A DNA stretch of 64,000 bases from Pseudoalteromonas neustonica (lineage in GTDB: Bacteria > Pseudomonadota > Gammaproteobacteria > Enterobacterales > Alteromonadaceae), in NCBI RefSeq assembly GCF_001653135.1, contig NZ_BDDS01000002.1, forward strand, positions 62,001 to 126,000, in the 5' to 3' direction. The notes under the pieces were generated by a model. It made no database searches, was not told where the DNA came from, and was given only the letters and a program-made list of their open reading frames with translations. A program made the translations under genes and the position numbers. Shown in pieces: positions 17,566 to 26,592 of the stretch (positions are counted from its first letter, which is position 1; every line of letters starts with the position of its first letter).

Positions 17566-19683
17566 TTGCAATTTATCGCGCTTACTTCGATCGGAATCGA
17601 AAATTTATTGGTTGATGAACTTACTGAAATTGGTGCAACTGTCACCAAGCAAACAGTGGGTTCTGTGCGTTTTGACGCCGACACTACATTAGCACAAAAA
17701 GTTTGTTTAATGAGCCGCTTTGCAACGCGTGTTCTGATGTTGATCGAAGAGAAAGAAGGCGTAGATGACAAAGAGAGTCTTTACAATTTTGCTCGTTCGC
17801 AACCTTGGCAAGAATGGTTCGGCCCTACACAAACATTTGCTGTTGATTTCAATGGAACAAATGATTCATTGAAAAATACCCAGTTCTCAGGGCTTGTGAT
17901 TAAAGACGCTATTGTGGATTATTTTAATGACCTTTTCGAACAGCGCCCAAATGTAGATAAACAAAATGCCAATGTGCGTGTTGTTGCACGGCTATCGCGC
18001 CAAGGCGTGGCGATGTATATTGATTATTCAGGTCCTCGTTTATCTGAGCGTGGTTATCGTGAAGGCCAAGGCAAGGCACCGATAAAAGAACATTTAGCAG
18101 CCGCACTGATTAAACGCAGTGGTTGGCTTGAAAATGTTCAACAGCCGTTATTTGATCCATGTTGTGGTGCTGGTACTATTCTAATTGAAGCTGCAGGTAT
18201 GGCACGCAATGAGGCTCCGGGTTTATTCCGAGAAGGTTTTGCTTTTGAGCGCTTACCAAGCTTTCGTGTTGCTAAATACAGAGAATTAAAAGAACAACTT
18301 ACCTCGCAAATTACCGATCCTAAACTATGGCTTATTGGTCATGATAATGATTCTAACGTACTTAGCAAAGCGGTGGATAATGCCCGTAGAGCTGATTTAG
18401 GCGATGTGATCAAGTTTAAACAAAGCGATGCGACCAAGTTGACCTCAGTGGCAAAATTGCCGGGTGTGGTCATTTCAAATTTACCGTATGGTGAACGTAT
18501 CGGCTCTATGGCTGAGTTAGTTAGTTTACATAGTGGTTTAGGGACTGGATTTAAAAAACACTTTAATCATTGGAAACTTGCGTTATTAGGTATGGATGAG
18601 AGTTTATTTAAACTACTCAAGTTAGTAAAACTCAAACGCTATAAATTTAAAAATGGCCCGCTTGATGTGGTACTTAACTTATATCAACTTGACGATAAGC
18701 AAGTAAGCTTAACAACGGAAGATAAACCAGCATTGAACTTTGAAGGTTCAATGTCGTTTGCTAACCGCGTTAAAAAGAATAAGCAAGGTTTAAAAAATTG
18801 GCTTAAACAAAATGATATACACGCATATCGCGTGTACGACGCTGATATCCCTGAATACAATGTTGCCGTTGATATTTATGGTGATTCAGCAGTCATATTT
18901 GAATACGCTGCACCGAAAGAAATTGACGATGTGACGGCACATAAGCGTCTTCAAGACGTTATTTCATTGACCGCACAGCAGCTTAATATTGCGCCAGGAA
19001 ACATTGCCGTAAAAGTCCGTAAAAAGCAAAAAGGCGAAGAACAATACACGCCAATGGCAAAGCAAAATCGTACTCAAGTTATCGAAGAATTTGGTGCTAA
19101 GTTTAAAGTTAATTTATTTGATTACTTAGATACGGGGCTGTTTTTAGATCATCGTTTAGCACGACGTTATATTCAAGAAAATTCAAAAGATAAGCGCTTC
19201 TTGAATTTATTTGCTTATACAGGTACAGCTTCTGTACATGCGGCATTAGGTGGAGCTAAAGCAATTACGACTGTGGATTTATCGAAAACCTATTTAAAAT
19301 GGGGCCAAGATAACTTTGATTTAAATAATATCAGTAATACGCGATACCGCTTTGAGCAAGCTGATTGCTTGAAATGGTTAGAGCATGCAACCAGTCAATA
19401 TGATTTGATATTTTTAGATCCCCCTACATTTTCCAATTCAAAACGTATGAAAGATGCCTTTGATGTACAAAATGATCATATTAAATTACTGACATGGGTT
19501 AAAAAAATCCTCAGTCCATCAGGGACGTTGATTTTCTCGAACAATATGCGTGGCTTTACAATGGATGAAGTCGGTTTAATTGGCTTAGGATTAAAAGCGG
19601 TTAATATTTCTGAGAAAACGATTTCACCTGACTTTAAACGCAATAAAAGAATACATAATAGCTGGTTGATTACCCATGGCTAA
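17566..19683 (+). CDS. rlmL: 23S rRNA methyltransferase RlmKL (m2G2445 and m7G2069)
   Basis: Bifunctional rRNA methyltransferase of 705 residues (E. coli RlmKL 702). An N-terminal THUMP region is followed by the RlmL domain with NLPYGERIGS (m2G2445). The C-terminal RlmK domain has NLFAYTGTASVHAA and LDPPTFSNSKRM (m7G2069). The start is TTG at 17566 with AAGGG eight bases upstream; the next residues QFIALTSIGIENLL are the family's usual N-terminus, which supports this unusual codon. The stop overlaps the glutaredoxin-like gene by 8 bases, so the two are translationally linked. Confidence 0.95.
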   Translation: MQFIALTSIGIENLLVDELTEIGATVTKQTVGSVRFDADTTLAQKVCLMSRFATRVLMLIEEKEGVDDKESLYNFARSQPWQEWFGPTQTFAVDFNGTNDSLKNTQFSGLVIKDAIVDYFNDLFEQRPNVDKQNANVRVVARLSRQGVAMYIDYSGPRLSERGYREGQGKAPIKEHLAAALIKRSGWLENVQQPLFDPCCGAGTILIEAAGMARNEAPGLFREGFAFERLPSFRVAKYRELKEQLTSQITDPKLWLIGHDNDSNVLSKAVDNARRADLGDVIKFKQSDATKLTSVAKLPGVVISNLPYGERIGSMAELVSLHSGLGTGFKKHFNHWKLALLGMDESLFKLLKLVKLKRYKFKNGPLDVVLNLYQLDDKQVSLTTEDKPALNFEGSMSFANRVKKNKQGLKNWLKQNDIHAYRVYDADIPEYNVAVDIYGDSAVIFEYAAPKEIDDVTAHKRLQDVISLTAQQLNIAPGNIAVKVRKKQKGEEQYTPMAKQNRTQVIEEFGAKFKVNLFDYLDTGLFLDHRLARRYIQENSKDKRFLNLFAYTGTASVHAALGGAKAITTVDLSKTYLKWGQDNFDLNNISNTRYRFEQADCLKWLEHATSQYDLIFLDPPTFSNSKRMKDAFDVQNDHIKLLTWVKKILSPSGTLIFSNNMRGFTMDEVGLIGLGLKAVNISEKTISPDFKRNKRIHNSWLITHG

Positions 19684-19912
19684 ATGGATTTTATATCATA
19701 CAGATGGCTGCCATTTATGTGAGCAAGCACATGCTTTGCTTACGCCGTTGCTAGATGATGATTCATTACAGCTAATTGATATTATGAGCGATGAAACGCT
19801 AATTTCAAAATATCAGACCAGCATACCGGTTTTAGAAAGCGAACGAGGCCAACAATTTTTTTGGCCTTTTACTGCGCAAGATGTGCGTCAGTTTTTTACG
19901 CAAACAGAATAA
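19676..19912 (+). CDS. Glutaredoxin-like (DUF836) small protein
   Basis: A 78-residue protein with a thioredoxin-type start (WILYHTDGCHLCEQAHALL) containing a CHLC redox pair and a cis-proline-like region SIPVLE. This is the glutaredoxin-like DUF836 family. It overlaps rlmKL by 8 bases and precedes uup by 15, so it lies inside one transcription unit. Redox activity is plausible from the CxxC; the partner is unknown. Confidence 0.82.
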   Translation: MAKWILYHTDGCHLCEQAHALLTPLLDDDSLQLIDIMSDETLISKYQTSIPVLESERGQQFFWPFTAQDVRQFFTQTE

Positions 19913-19927
19913 GAGTAAACAGATAGT

Positions 19928-21847
19928 ATGGATTTAATTAGAATTTCTAAAGCTCAACTCGCATATGGCACGCATCCACTTTTAGATAATGCAGACGCTG
20001 TCATTGAAACTGGCGAACGAGTGTGTGTTGTTGGCCGTAATGGTGCTGGTAAATCAACGCTTTTAAAAGTGCTTGATGGCCAAGTGATTTTAGATGATGG
20101 TGAAATAAATCAGTTAGGTAGTATCAAAATATCTCGTTTAGAGCAAGATCCACCAAAAGGAGCCAGTGGCTCGGTGTTTGATTATGTTGCTCAAGGGATG
20201 CCTGAAATTGCCAATTTATTAATTGATTTTCACCATGTTAGTACTGAGTTACAAACTGACTGTACAGACAAGTTGCTAAATAAACTTGAGCGTTTATCAA
20301 ATCAATTGGAAGCCGCAGATGGTTGGCGCTTTGATAGCCGTATTCAATTAGTGCTTACACAGTTAGAGCTTTCTCCTGATGCAAAACTTGAATCACTTTC
20401 AGGTGGTTGGTTACGCAAAGTCGCCCTTGCACGTGCACTTGTAAGTGAGCCTGATTTATTATTACTCGATGAGCCTACCAACCATTTAGATATGGAAAGT
20501 GTCATGTGGCTCGAGCAATTTTTAAAAGAGTTTAAAGGCGGAATTGTCTTTATTTCTCATGACCGTGCTTTTATTCGCGCAGTTGCAACACGTATTTTAG
20601 ATTTAGACCGTGGTAAATTAATTTCTTACCCAGGTGATTACGCGACCTATTTAGAACAAAAGGCGCACGATTTAAAAGTTGAAGAAACACAAAACGCATT
20701 ATTTGATAAACGTTTAGCTGAAGAAGAAACGTGGATCCGTCAAGGCGTTAAAGCACGTCGAACACGTAATGAAGGACGCGTTCGAGAGTTAAAGCAATTA
20801 CGTAATGAACGTAAGCAACGTGTTGATCAAGTTGGTAAAACTGATTTCAATATTGAAACGGCTGACAGATCAGGCAAATTGGTATTTGAAGCTAAGCACC
20901 TAAATCATGCGTTCAATAAAGACAAAGTAATTGCTAATGATTTCTCAACACTAGTAATGCGTGGTGACCGTATTGGACTTGTAGGGCCAAATGGTATTGG
21001 TAAGACTACCTTATTAAAACTGCTATTTGGTGATATAGAAGCGGACGGAGGTATTGTTAAACAAGGTGTTAATTTAGAGTTTGCCTATTTTGATCAATAC
21101 CGTCAAAAGCTTGATGAAGAGGCGACAGTGCAAGATAACGTCGCCGAAGGTAAGCAAGAAGTGATGATGAATGGTCGTTCACGTCATGTACTTGGCTATT
21201 TACAAGATTTCTTATTCCCACCGGCACGTGCTCGTACTCCAGTTAAAGCGCTATCAGGTGGTGAGAAAAATCGCTTATTATTAGCCAAGTTATTTTTAAA
21301 ACCTTCAAATATTTTAGTGCTCGATGAGCCAACCAATGACTTGGATATTGAAACACTTGAATTATTAGAAGATATTATTAATCAATATCAAGGTACTGTT
21401 TTAATTGTAAGTCATGACAGAGAGTTTATTGATAATACCTGTTCGAGTGTGTGGGCATTTGAGGGGAATGGCGTTATTACCGATATCGTTGGTGGTTATA
21501 GCGACTATGAAGCTTATGTTAATTATTTAGCTGATGAGCAGAAAAAAAATACGCAACCTGTTATTAAAAAGGTAGAAGTAGCGCCTGTTACACCTGTGGT
21601 AAAAAATGATAACAAAAGTAATAAATTATCTTACAAATTAAAACTTGAATTGGAACAGTTACCTAGTAAGCTGGAAGAAATAGAAAAAGCGCTTGAAGCT
21701 CAGCAAATTGTTGTCAATGATGGTGATTTTTTTAAGCAAGACGCCAGTGAAACGACGAAACAATTGAACCATTTAGCACAACTTGAGTCTGACCTCGAAG
21801 CCGCTTTGGAGCGCTGGGAAGAACTTGAAGATTTAAAGAATCAGTAG
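19928..21847 (+). CDS. uup: ABC-F ATPase Uup
   Basis: Soluble ABC-F protein of 639 residues, acting on ribosomes and DNA-linked processes in E. coli. Two nucleotide-binding domains are present. The first has Walker A GRNGAGKST, signature LSGGWLRK and Walker B LLLLDEPTNHLD. The second has GPNGIGKTT, LSGGEKNR and LVLDEPTNDLD. A charged linker lies between them, and a C-terminal coiled-coil extension (about residues 560-639) marks Uup among ABC-F proteins. It follows the glutaredoxin-like gene closely and is followed by the DUF3466 gene after 11 bases. Confidence 0.94.
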   Translation: MDLIRISKAQLAYGTHPLLDNADAVIETGERVCVVGRNGAGKSTLLKVLDGQVILDDGEINQLGSIKISRLEQDPPKGASGSVFDYVAQGMPEIANLLIDFHHVSTELQTDCTDKLLNKLERLSNQLEAADGWRFDSRIQLVLTQLELSPDAKLESLSGGWLRKVALARALVSEPDLLLLDEPTNHLDMESVMWLEQFLKEFKGGIVFISHDRAFIRAVATRILDLDRGKLISYPGDYATYLEQKAHDLKVEETQNALFDKRLAEEETWIRQGVKARRTRNEGRVRELKQLRNERKQRVDQVGKTDFNIETADRSGKLVFEAKHLNHAFNKDKVIANDFSTLVMRGDRIGLVGPNGIGKTTLLKLLFGDIEADGGIVKQGVNLEFAYFDQYRQKLDEEATVQDNVAEGKQEVMMNGRSRHVLGYLQDFLFPPARARTPVKALSGGEKNRLLLAKLFLKPSNILVLDEPTNDLDIETLELLEDIINQYQGTVLIVSHDREFIDNTCSSVWAFEGNGVITDIVGGYSDYEAYVNYLADEQKKNTQPVIKKVEVAPVTPVVKNDNKSNKLSYKLKLELEQLPSKLEEIEKALEAQQIVVNDGDFFKQDASETTKQLNHLAQLESDLEAALERWEELEDLKNQ

Positions 21848-21858
21848 TAAGGACTAAA

Positions 21859-23604
21859 ATGAAATATAAATTACTCGCTGCCAGTATTTTAGCGACGATT
21901 AGCACATCGGCACTCAGTGCAACGTATAAACTAACGGAATTAGAGTCGTATGATGGAGCTAAAAAAAATTATATCAGCGATGTCAGCAATAGCGGTCATA
22001 TCATAGGGCTTGCAGAAAATTTGTATAATTTCCCAATTGATGTTAGCTATATAAATTTTGAACTTGATTTAATCAAGACGGCATATAGCAATCTTAAGAC
22101 TAATTATGAAAAAATTAACAAAGAAATAACGTTTACGCTTGATGAAATAAAAAATGAAAATGCAGCTGCGCTTAACCCTGACGCCCATGCTTTTATGCTT
22201 TCATTTCTTGCATCACAAGCTAATAACCCTGATTATCAAAAAATAGGTCGCTTTGTTGGTATTAACTATCTAAATAGCAGTGCGCAAGAGCAAGTGTTAT
22301 TTGACATTTCATCTGTTGATTACGATGGCCTAACTCGTTCTGTAAATAATCTTTATAACGCTGTTTCAGAAGATGGAGTATCTGTCGGTTGGGGTACGGC
22401 GCCTTATGACAAAACAACATTCACTGCCGACGGTGAAACAGAGGAAGAAACACAGTTCGTTCGTGACTTTATATCACGAGGTATCATTTTATCGCCTTCA
22501 GGCGCAGAAGTTCCGCTAATACCAGAGTTTTCAGAACATGGCGGTATTAGTACCGCTAACGATATTGTTAAAACTAATTCAGGCTATGTAGTTGTCGGGC
22601 AAGTTTCTACAGGGATACCTGCAGATCGTCAAAAAAATATTGACGATAGTTGTGATGGTAAAGATGAGCTTGTATCCGTATGCATAGAGCGTTTAAATAT
22701 AACCCATCAGAGAAGTGGCGGGTTGTTTGATAAACGTGCTGTTATGTGGACTTTAGATGACAATCTTAATATCACAAAAACGCAAGAGCTAGGTTTAGGG
22801 TTTACACCAGAAGATGACGAAAGTGAGAGCTTTGCATATAGCAGTAATGCCATAGCAGTAAATGGAAAAGATATTGCTGTAGGTTATTCTAGTGTTCGTT
22901 ATTATGATCGAGCGAGTACTATTATATCATTACCTGCGTATTATAAAGATGGTAAGGTAACTGAGATAGTCAACCAAGAAGATGGTTGGGTGGAGGGTCA
23001 AGCATCTGCTATTAGTGAAAATAATATTATTGTAGGCTATGCATCAAAACAAATTGATGGTGCACAACGTTACAAACTTTTCTATCATGATATAGCGAGC
23101 AACAGCACAGTGTTCCCTACGGACTACTTTAGTAGCTCAAGCTCATTCGCTAATAGTATAAATGATAACGGCTATATTGTAGGCGAAGGTGAAACGGATG
23201 TATATAATACATCAAATCGCCGTCGTGAAGGCTTTTTATATAAAATTGGTGATGATAAAATTACTAATTTGAATGACTTATTACCTTGCTATGAACTTGA
23301 TGGTGAAACAAGGTATAAATACACTGTTTCTGAAGCACGAGTTATCAATAATGATAATGAAATTTTCGGTGTTGCAACAAAAACAGTTGAAAAAACTGAT
23401 TCACTAGGTGGCGTTGTCAGAGATACTAACGGGGACATTGAATACGAAAGTGTACCTGTTCCCATTAAATTGACTCCAATTAATGGTGAAGTTGAAAGTT
23501 GTTCTGATCCTGCAACCGAGACTTACGAGCGCCAATCTGCAAGTTTCCCTTGGTATACATTATTATTGTTACCATTAGTGGGTTTACGCCGCGTATTTCG
23601 TTAA
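21859..23604 (+). CDS. DUF3466 family exported protein
   Basis: A 581-residue protein with a signal peptide (KLLAASILATISTSALS). The body has repeats with S-x-x-N-D-x-G-x-I-V-G-x-like turns (ISDVSNSGHIIGLAE, NSINDNGYIVGEGE), resembling bacterial extracellular-repeat proteins. The C-terminus is a short hydrophobic helix closed by arginines (WYTLLLLPLVGLRRVFR), which looks like a C-terminal sorting/anchoring tail. The usual Gly-Gly before the helix is replaced by Ser-Phe-Pro. Linkage to uup is also known in Vibrio/Shewanella-type genomes. Function unknown. A strong terminator follows. Confidence 0.8.
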   Translation: MKYKLLAASILATISTSALSATYKLTELESYDGAKKNYISDVSNSGHIIGLAENLYNFPIDVSYINFELDLIKTAYSNLKTNYEKINKEITFTLDEIKNENAAALNPDAHAFMLSFLASQANNPDYQKIGRFVGINYLNSSAQEQVLFDISSVDYDGLTRSVNNLYNAVSEDGVSVGWGTAPYDKTTFTADGETEEETQFVRDFISRGIILSPSGAEVPLIPEFSEHGGISTANDIVKTNSGYVVVGQVSTGIPADRQKNIDDSCDGKDELVSVCIERLNITHQRSGGLFDKRAVMWTLDDNLNITKTQELGLGFTPEDDESESFAYSSNAIAVNGKDIAVGYSSVRYYDRASTIISLPAYYKDGKVTEIVNQEDGWVEGQASAISENNIIVGYASKQIDGAQRYKLFYHDIASNSTVFPTDYFSSSSSFANSINDNGYIVGEGETDVYNTSNRRREGFLYKIGDDKITNLNDLLPCYELDGETRYKYTVSEARVINNDNEIFGVATKTVEKTDSLGGVVRDTNGDIEYESVPVPIKLTPINGEVESCSDPATETYERQSASFPWYTLLLLPLVGLRRVFR

Positions 23605-23647
23605 GAGAAATCTTATGTGATAAGTAATTATCACAGAGTGATTTAAA

Positions 23648-23684
23648 CAAAAAAGCCCTCCTTTTTATAAGGAGGGCTTTTTTG
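23648..23684. terminator. Bidirectional terminator between the DUF3466 and DUF2062 genes
   Basis: AAAAAGCCCTCC / GGAGGGCTTTTT stem with a TTTTTATAA loop and A/T runs on both sides. It serves the two convergent genes. Nothing else recognisable lies in 23605-23777; no rmf gene is visible. Confidence 0.9.
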
Positions 23685-23777
23685 TTCTATACTTCATTAT
23701 TATTCAATTAACAGGATTTAAATGAACCAAAAATTGAATGTTAATAATAGTGTGTGAACTATTATTTATAGATGAGT

Positions 23778-24284
23778 TTATTTATGGCGATTCAACCAAG
23801 CTTTACGTACAGAGCGACGCCATAGTAAATCAACACCAAAATAGCCGAGTATTGCCGCCATACTGGCACAAATAATAGAACCAACTAAAAAGGCAGGACC
23901 TATGGTCGTCAAACTCTCAATAAACCACTGCCAAGTTGGTTCGAATGCAAAATGTTGCTCAGGATGCCCTAAAGCAATTGCTCCGACTAAATAAGAACAG
24001 TAGAAAATAGGCGGCATGGTTAAAGGATTAGTGATCCAGACTACGGCAACAGAAATCGGTAGGTTTACACGTAAAGGAATGGCTAACGCTGCAGCCAAAA
24101 CCATTTGAAAAGGAACAGGGATGAATGCGAAAAATAAGCCAACTGCAAATGCACCTCGTGCAGAGCGTCGATTTAAATGCCACAAATTAGCATCATGCAA
24201 TAAACGACCAAAAATTTTTAAAAATTTGTGATGTTTAACTGTATTGTGATCGGGTAAAAACCGTTGGATCGTTTTTTTAGCCAT
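23778..24284 (-). CDS. DUF2062 domain membrane protein
   Basis: A 168-residue protein with a basic, cytosolic N-terminus and three hydrophobic stretches (GAFAVGLFFAFIPVPFQMVL, the VVWITNPLTMPPIFYCSYL region, and one near the C-terminus). It shows the F-x-P-x-P-x-Q and TNPLTMPP features of the DUF2062 family. Probable inner-membrane protein of unknown role. Its ATG (24284-24282) lies 21 bases inside the proposed start of comEC on the other strand, so the two 5' ends overlap. Confidence 0.82.
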   Translation of the reverse strand: MAKKTIQRFLPDHNTVKHHKFLKIFGRLLHDANLWHLNRRSARGAFAVGLFFAFIPVPFQMVLAAALAIPLRVNLPISVAVVWITNPLTMPPIFYCSYLVGAIALGHPEQHFAFEPTWQWFIESLTTIGPAFLVGSIICASMAAILGYFGVDLLWRRSVRKAWLNRHK

Positions 24285-26534
24285 TTAAAGCAACCATTTA
24301 CATCTGTGTGGTTAAGCATTGGGTTTGTTGTAGGTTGTTTAATAACCGTTTTTTATTATCAGACCCTTGTGTTTATTCTCTTCGCTTCATCTTTAACAAT
24401 TGCGAGCTTGTATTTTAAGCCGTTTTTACCTGTATTGTTAGGTTTTATTTGCTCAATTTTATGTGTTTGGGTACATTTTTATAGCTTTTATTCAATTAAC
24501 GCGGAACAGTTGCACGAAAATCAATCGCTACTAAGTACATTTAAAGTTGTAGAGGTAATTTCAAGACGTGATGCGTATTATTTAAAAGTTGAAATTGAAT
24601 CAATTCACGAGAAAAACGTATCAAAAATTAAGCCCCCCCTGGCGTTAGTGAGTTTAAAGGTAGATGAATTGCTATCTATTGGAGATAGCATCACCACTAA
24701 GCTTAAATTGGTTCAATACCGTAGCCAGAAAAATTTTGATGTTTTTGATAAAGAGCAGCATGCTTTTAGCCAGCGTTTATTTTATAAAGCAAAGCAGATA
24801 GGCAGTGATATTCAAATTACGCGGCGGCCTAAGGCAACATTACGACAAAGCTACCGTGATTTTATTAAGCAAACTTACCAAGTGACTCAACTTAATTGGC
24901 TTTACTATGCACTATTGACTGGGGAAAGAAGTTTAATGTCGTTCGAGCAAAAAAATGAATTACAGCAGTTTGGATTGAGTCATTTACTTGCTATTTCAGG
25001 TTTACATATAGGTTTAATTTTCAGTATTGGCTTTTTTGTTAGCAAAATATTCGTATCGTGTTTTATAAAGTTATTTAGTCAAAAACTTAATTTATCAGTG
25101 ATCTATAGCTTTGGTGGGTTTAGTTTAGCATTTTGTTATGTTTATTTAAGTGATTTTTTAGTCTCAGCTACGCGTGCATTAATAATGCTAGGTTGTTATT
25201 TACTTGTTTATTATTGCTCTAAGCAAACATTAAAATGGCGGAGTATTTTGTTTGCGTTAGTGTGTGTGCTTGTAATTGATCCATTTAGCTTATTGAGTCC
25301 TGGGATATATTTTTCATTCGTAGCAGTGGCTATTATCTTCTTAATATTTACTGTAAGAACACGTTTTCCAGCTAACTTTTTTACAACAATTAAAATGCTA
25401 GTTATTATACAGTTAGCATTAACAATCGGCTTGTTACCGCTATCCTTGCATTACTTTGGTGGAGTAAGCTTTATTGGCTTAGCAGTAAATTTAATAGCTA
25501 TACCACTGCTTAGTATCGTTATTATGCCTTGCTTGGTTTTTATTAGCTTGCTAAGTTTTTTTGTAGAAGTACGTGAGCTTATAGCGCTATTTGATTTTTT
25601 ATTGTTTGAAATGTATCAACTACTTTTAGCTATCCCTGTAGATTACCGCTGGTATGACACGACAAAACCAAAACTCGCAATAGTATTAGGCTGCTACGTA
25701 AGCGCCACAATTATTTACCTATTCCCGCGGTATTTTATTATTGGGCTATTCCCTTTTTGTCTGGTGTTAGTTGATGAATTATTACAAGCTAGGGCTCGTT
25801 GGCAAGTAGATATATTCGATGTAGGGCATGGCACCATGGCACTAATAACGATACAGAATAAAGGTTTTATGTATGATCTAGGCCCTATATATTTTAATCA
25901 ATTCAGTCGAATAGAAAGCACGTTAATTCCTTATCTAAAAAATAATGATATTGAGGTTGAGCATACAGTTATTAGTCATATGGATAAGGATCATGCCGGA
26001 GGACTAAATCACTGGTTAAAACACGGTTACGCGGATACGTTTAATTTATTACAACCAGAAGGAGTGGAGCAAATATGTCTTGCTGGTAGTTATGATTTTC
26101 ATAGTTTAAAAATTAATGTCATTGAGAATAAAGGAAATTTTAGCTCAGATAATGATAACTCTTGCGTCATTCAAATTAGTGATGGCAATTTTAGTGTGTT
26201 ATTACCTGGCGATATTTCAATAGCGCGTGAGAATGAACTGTTATCTGAAAATTTAGATCTAAAAAGTACTGTGTTATTAAGTCCTCATCACGGGAGCAAT
26301 ACCTCTTCAAGTGAAGAATTTATCGACGCGGTGTCGCCCGACGTTGTTATTCATTCCAGTGCATATAAGGGGCAGTGGCAACTTCCTCATTTTGAGGTTG
26401 TTGAGCGCTATAGTAACAAACAAATAAAGCAACATGTTACAGGTACGCAAGGTCAAGTACAGATCCTTTTTTATCAAAATAGTTACCGTGTTCGCGTTGC
26501 AAGGGATGAAAGTTATTGGTTTCTAAAAGATTGA
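24264..26534 (+). CDS. comEC: ComEC/Rec2-family DNA uptake channel protein
   Basis: Inner-membrane protein of 756 residues that moves single-stranded DNA into the cytoplasm during transformation. The order is N-terminal helices, an OB-like periplasmic part, the competence membrane domain (LLAISGLHIGLIF near residue 240), then a C-terminal metallo-beta-lactamase-like domain with VGHGTMALI, SHMDKDHAGG and SPHHGSNTSS. The metal residues look intact. The start is uncertain: TTG 24264 gives the full N-terminus but overlaps the divergent DUF2062 gene. The neighbour msbA is as in E. coli (ycaI-msbA). Confidence 0.9.
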   Translation: MDRFFSHLKQPFTSVWLSIGFVVGCLITVFYYQTLVFILFASSLTIASLYFKPFLPVLLGFICSILCVWVHFYSFYSINAEQLHENQSLLSTFKVVEVISRRDAYYLKVEIESIHEKNVSKIKPPLALVSLKVDELLSIGDSITTKLKLVQYRSQKNFDVFDKEQHAFSQRLFYKAKQIGSDIQITRRPKATLRQSYRDFIKQTYQVTQLNWLYYALLTGERSLMSFEQKNELQQFGLSHLLAISGLHIGLIFSIGFFVSKIFVSCFIKLFSQKLNLSVIYSFGGFSLAFCYVYLSDFLVSATRALIMLGCYLLVYYCSKQTLKWRSILFALVCVLVIDPFSLLSPGIYFSFVAVAIIFLIFTVRTRFPANFFTTIKMLVIIQLALTIGLLPLSLHYFGGVSFIGLAVNLIAIPLLSIVIMPCLVFISLLSFFVEVRELIALFDFLLFEMYQLLLAIPVDYRWYDTTKPKLAIVLGCYVSATIIYLFPRYFIIGLFPFCLVLVDELLQARARWQVDIFDVGHGTMALITIQNKGFMYDLGPIYFNQFSRIESTLIPYLKNNDIEVEHTVISHMDKDHAGGLNHWLKHGYADTFNLLQPEGVEQICLAGSYDFHSLKINVIENKGNFSSDNDNSCVIQISDGNFSVLLPGDISIARENELLSENLDLKSTVLLSPHHGSNTSSSEEFIDAVSPDVVIHSSAYKGQWQLPHFEVVERYSNKQIKQHVTGTQGQVQILFYQNSYRVRVARDESYWFLKD

Positions 26535-26592
26535 GTTTAGTTTTATGTTGCTGGAGGCTACAATACCCATAGACTATGAATTAGAGAGTGTT

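Noticed and set aside
26545..26592. Longer MsbA starting at ATG 26545
   Set aside because: The 16 extra residues are not part of the MsbA family, there is no good ribosome site, and ATG 26593 gives the usual length.
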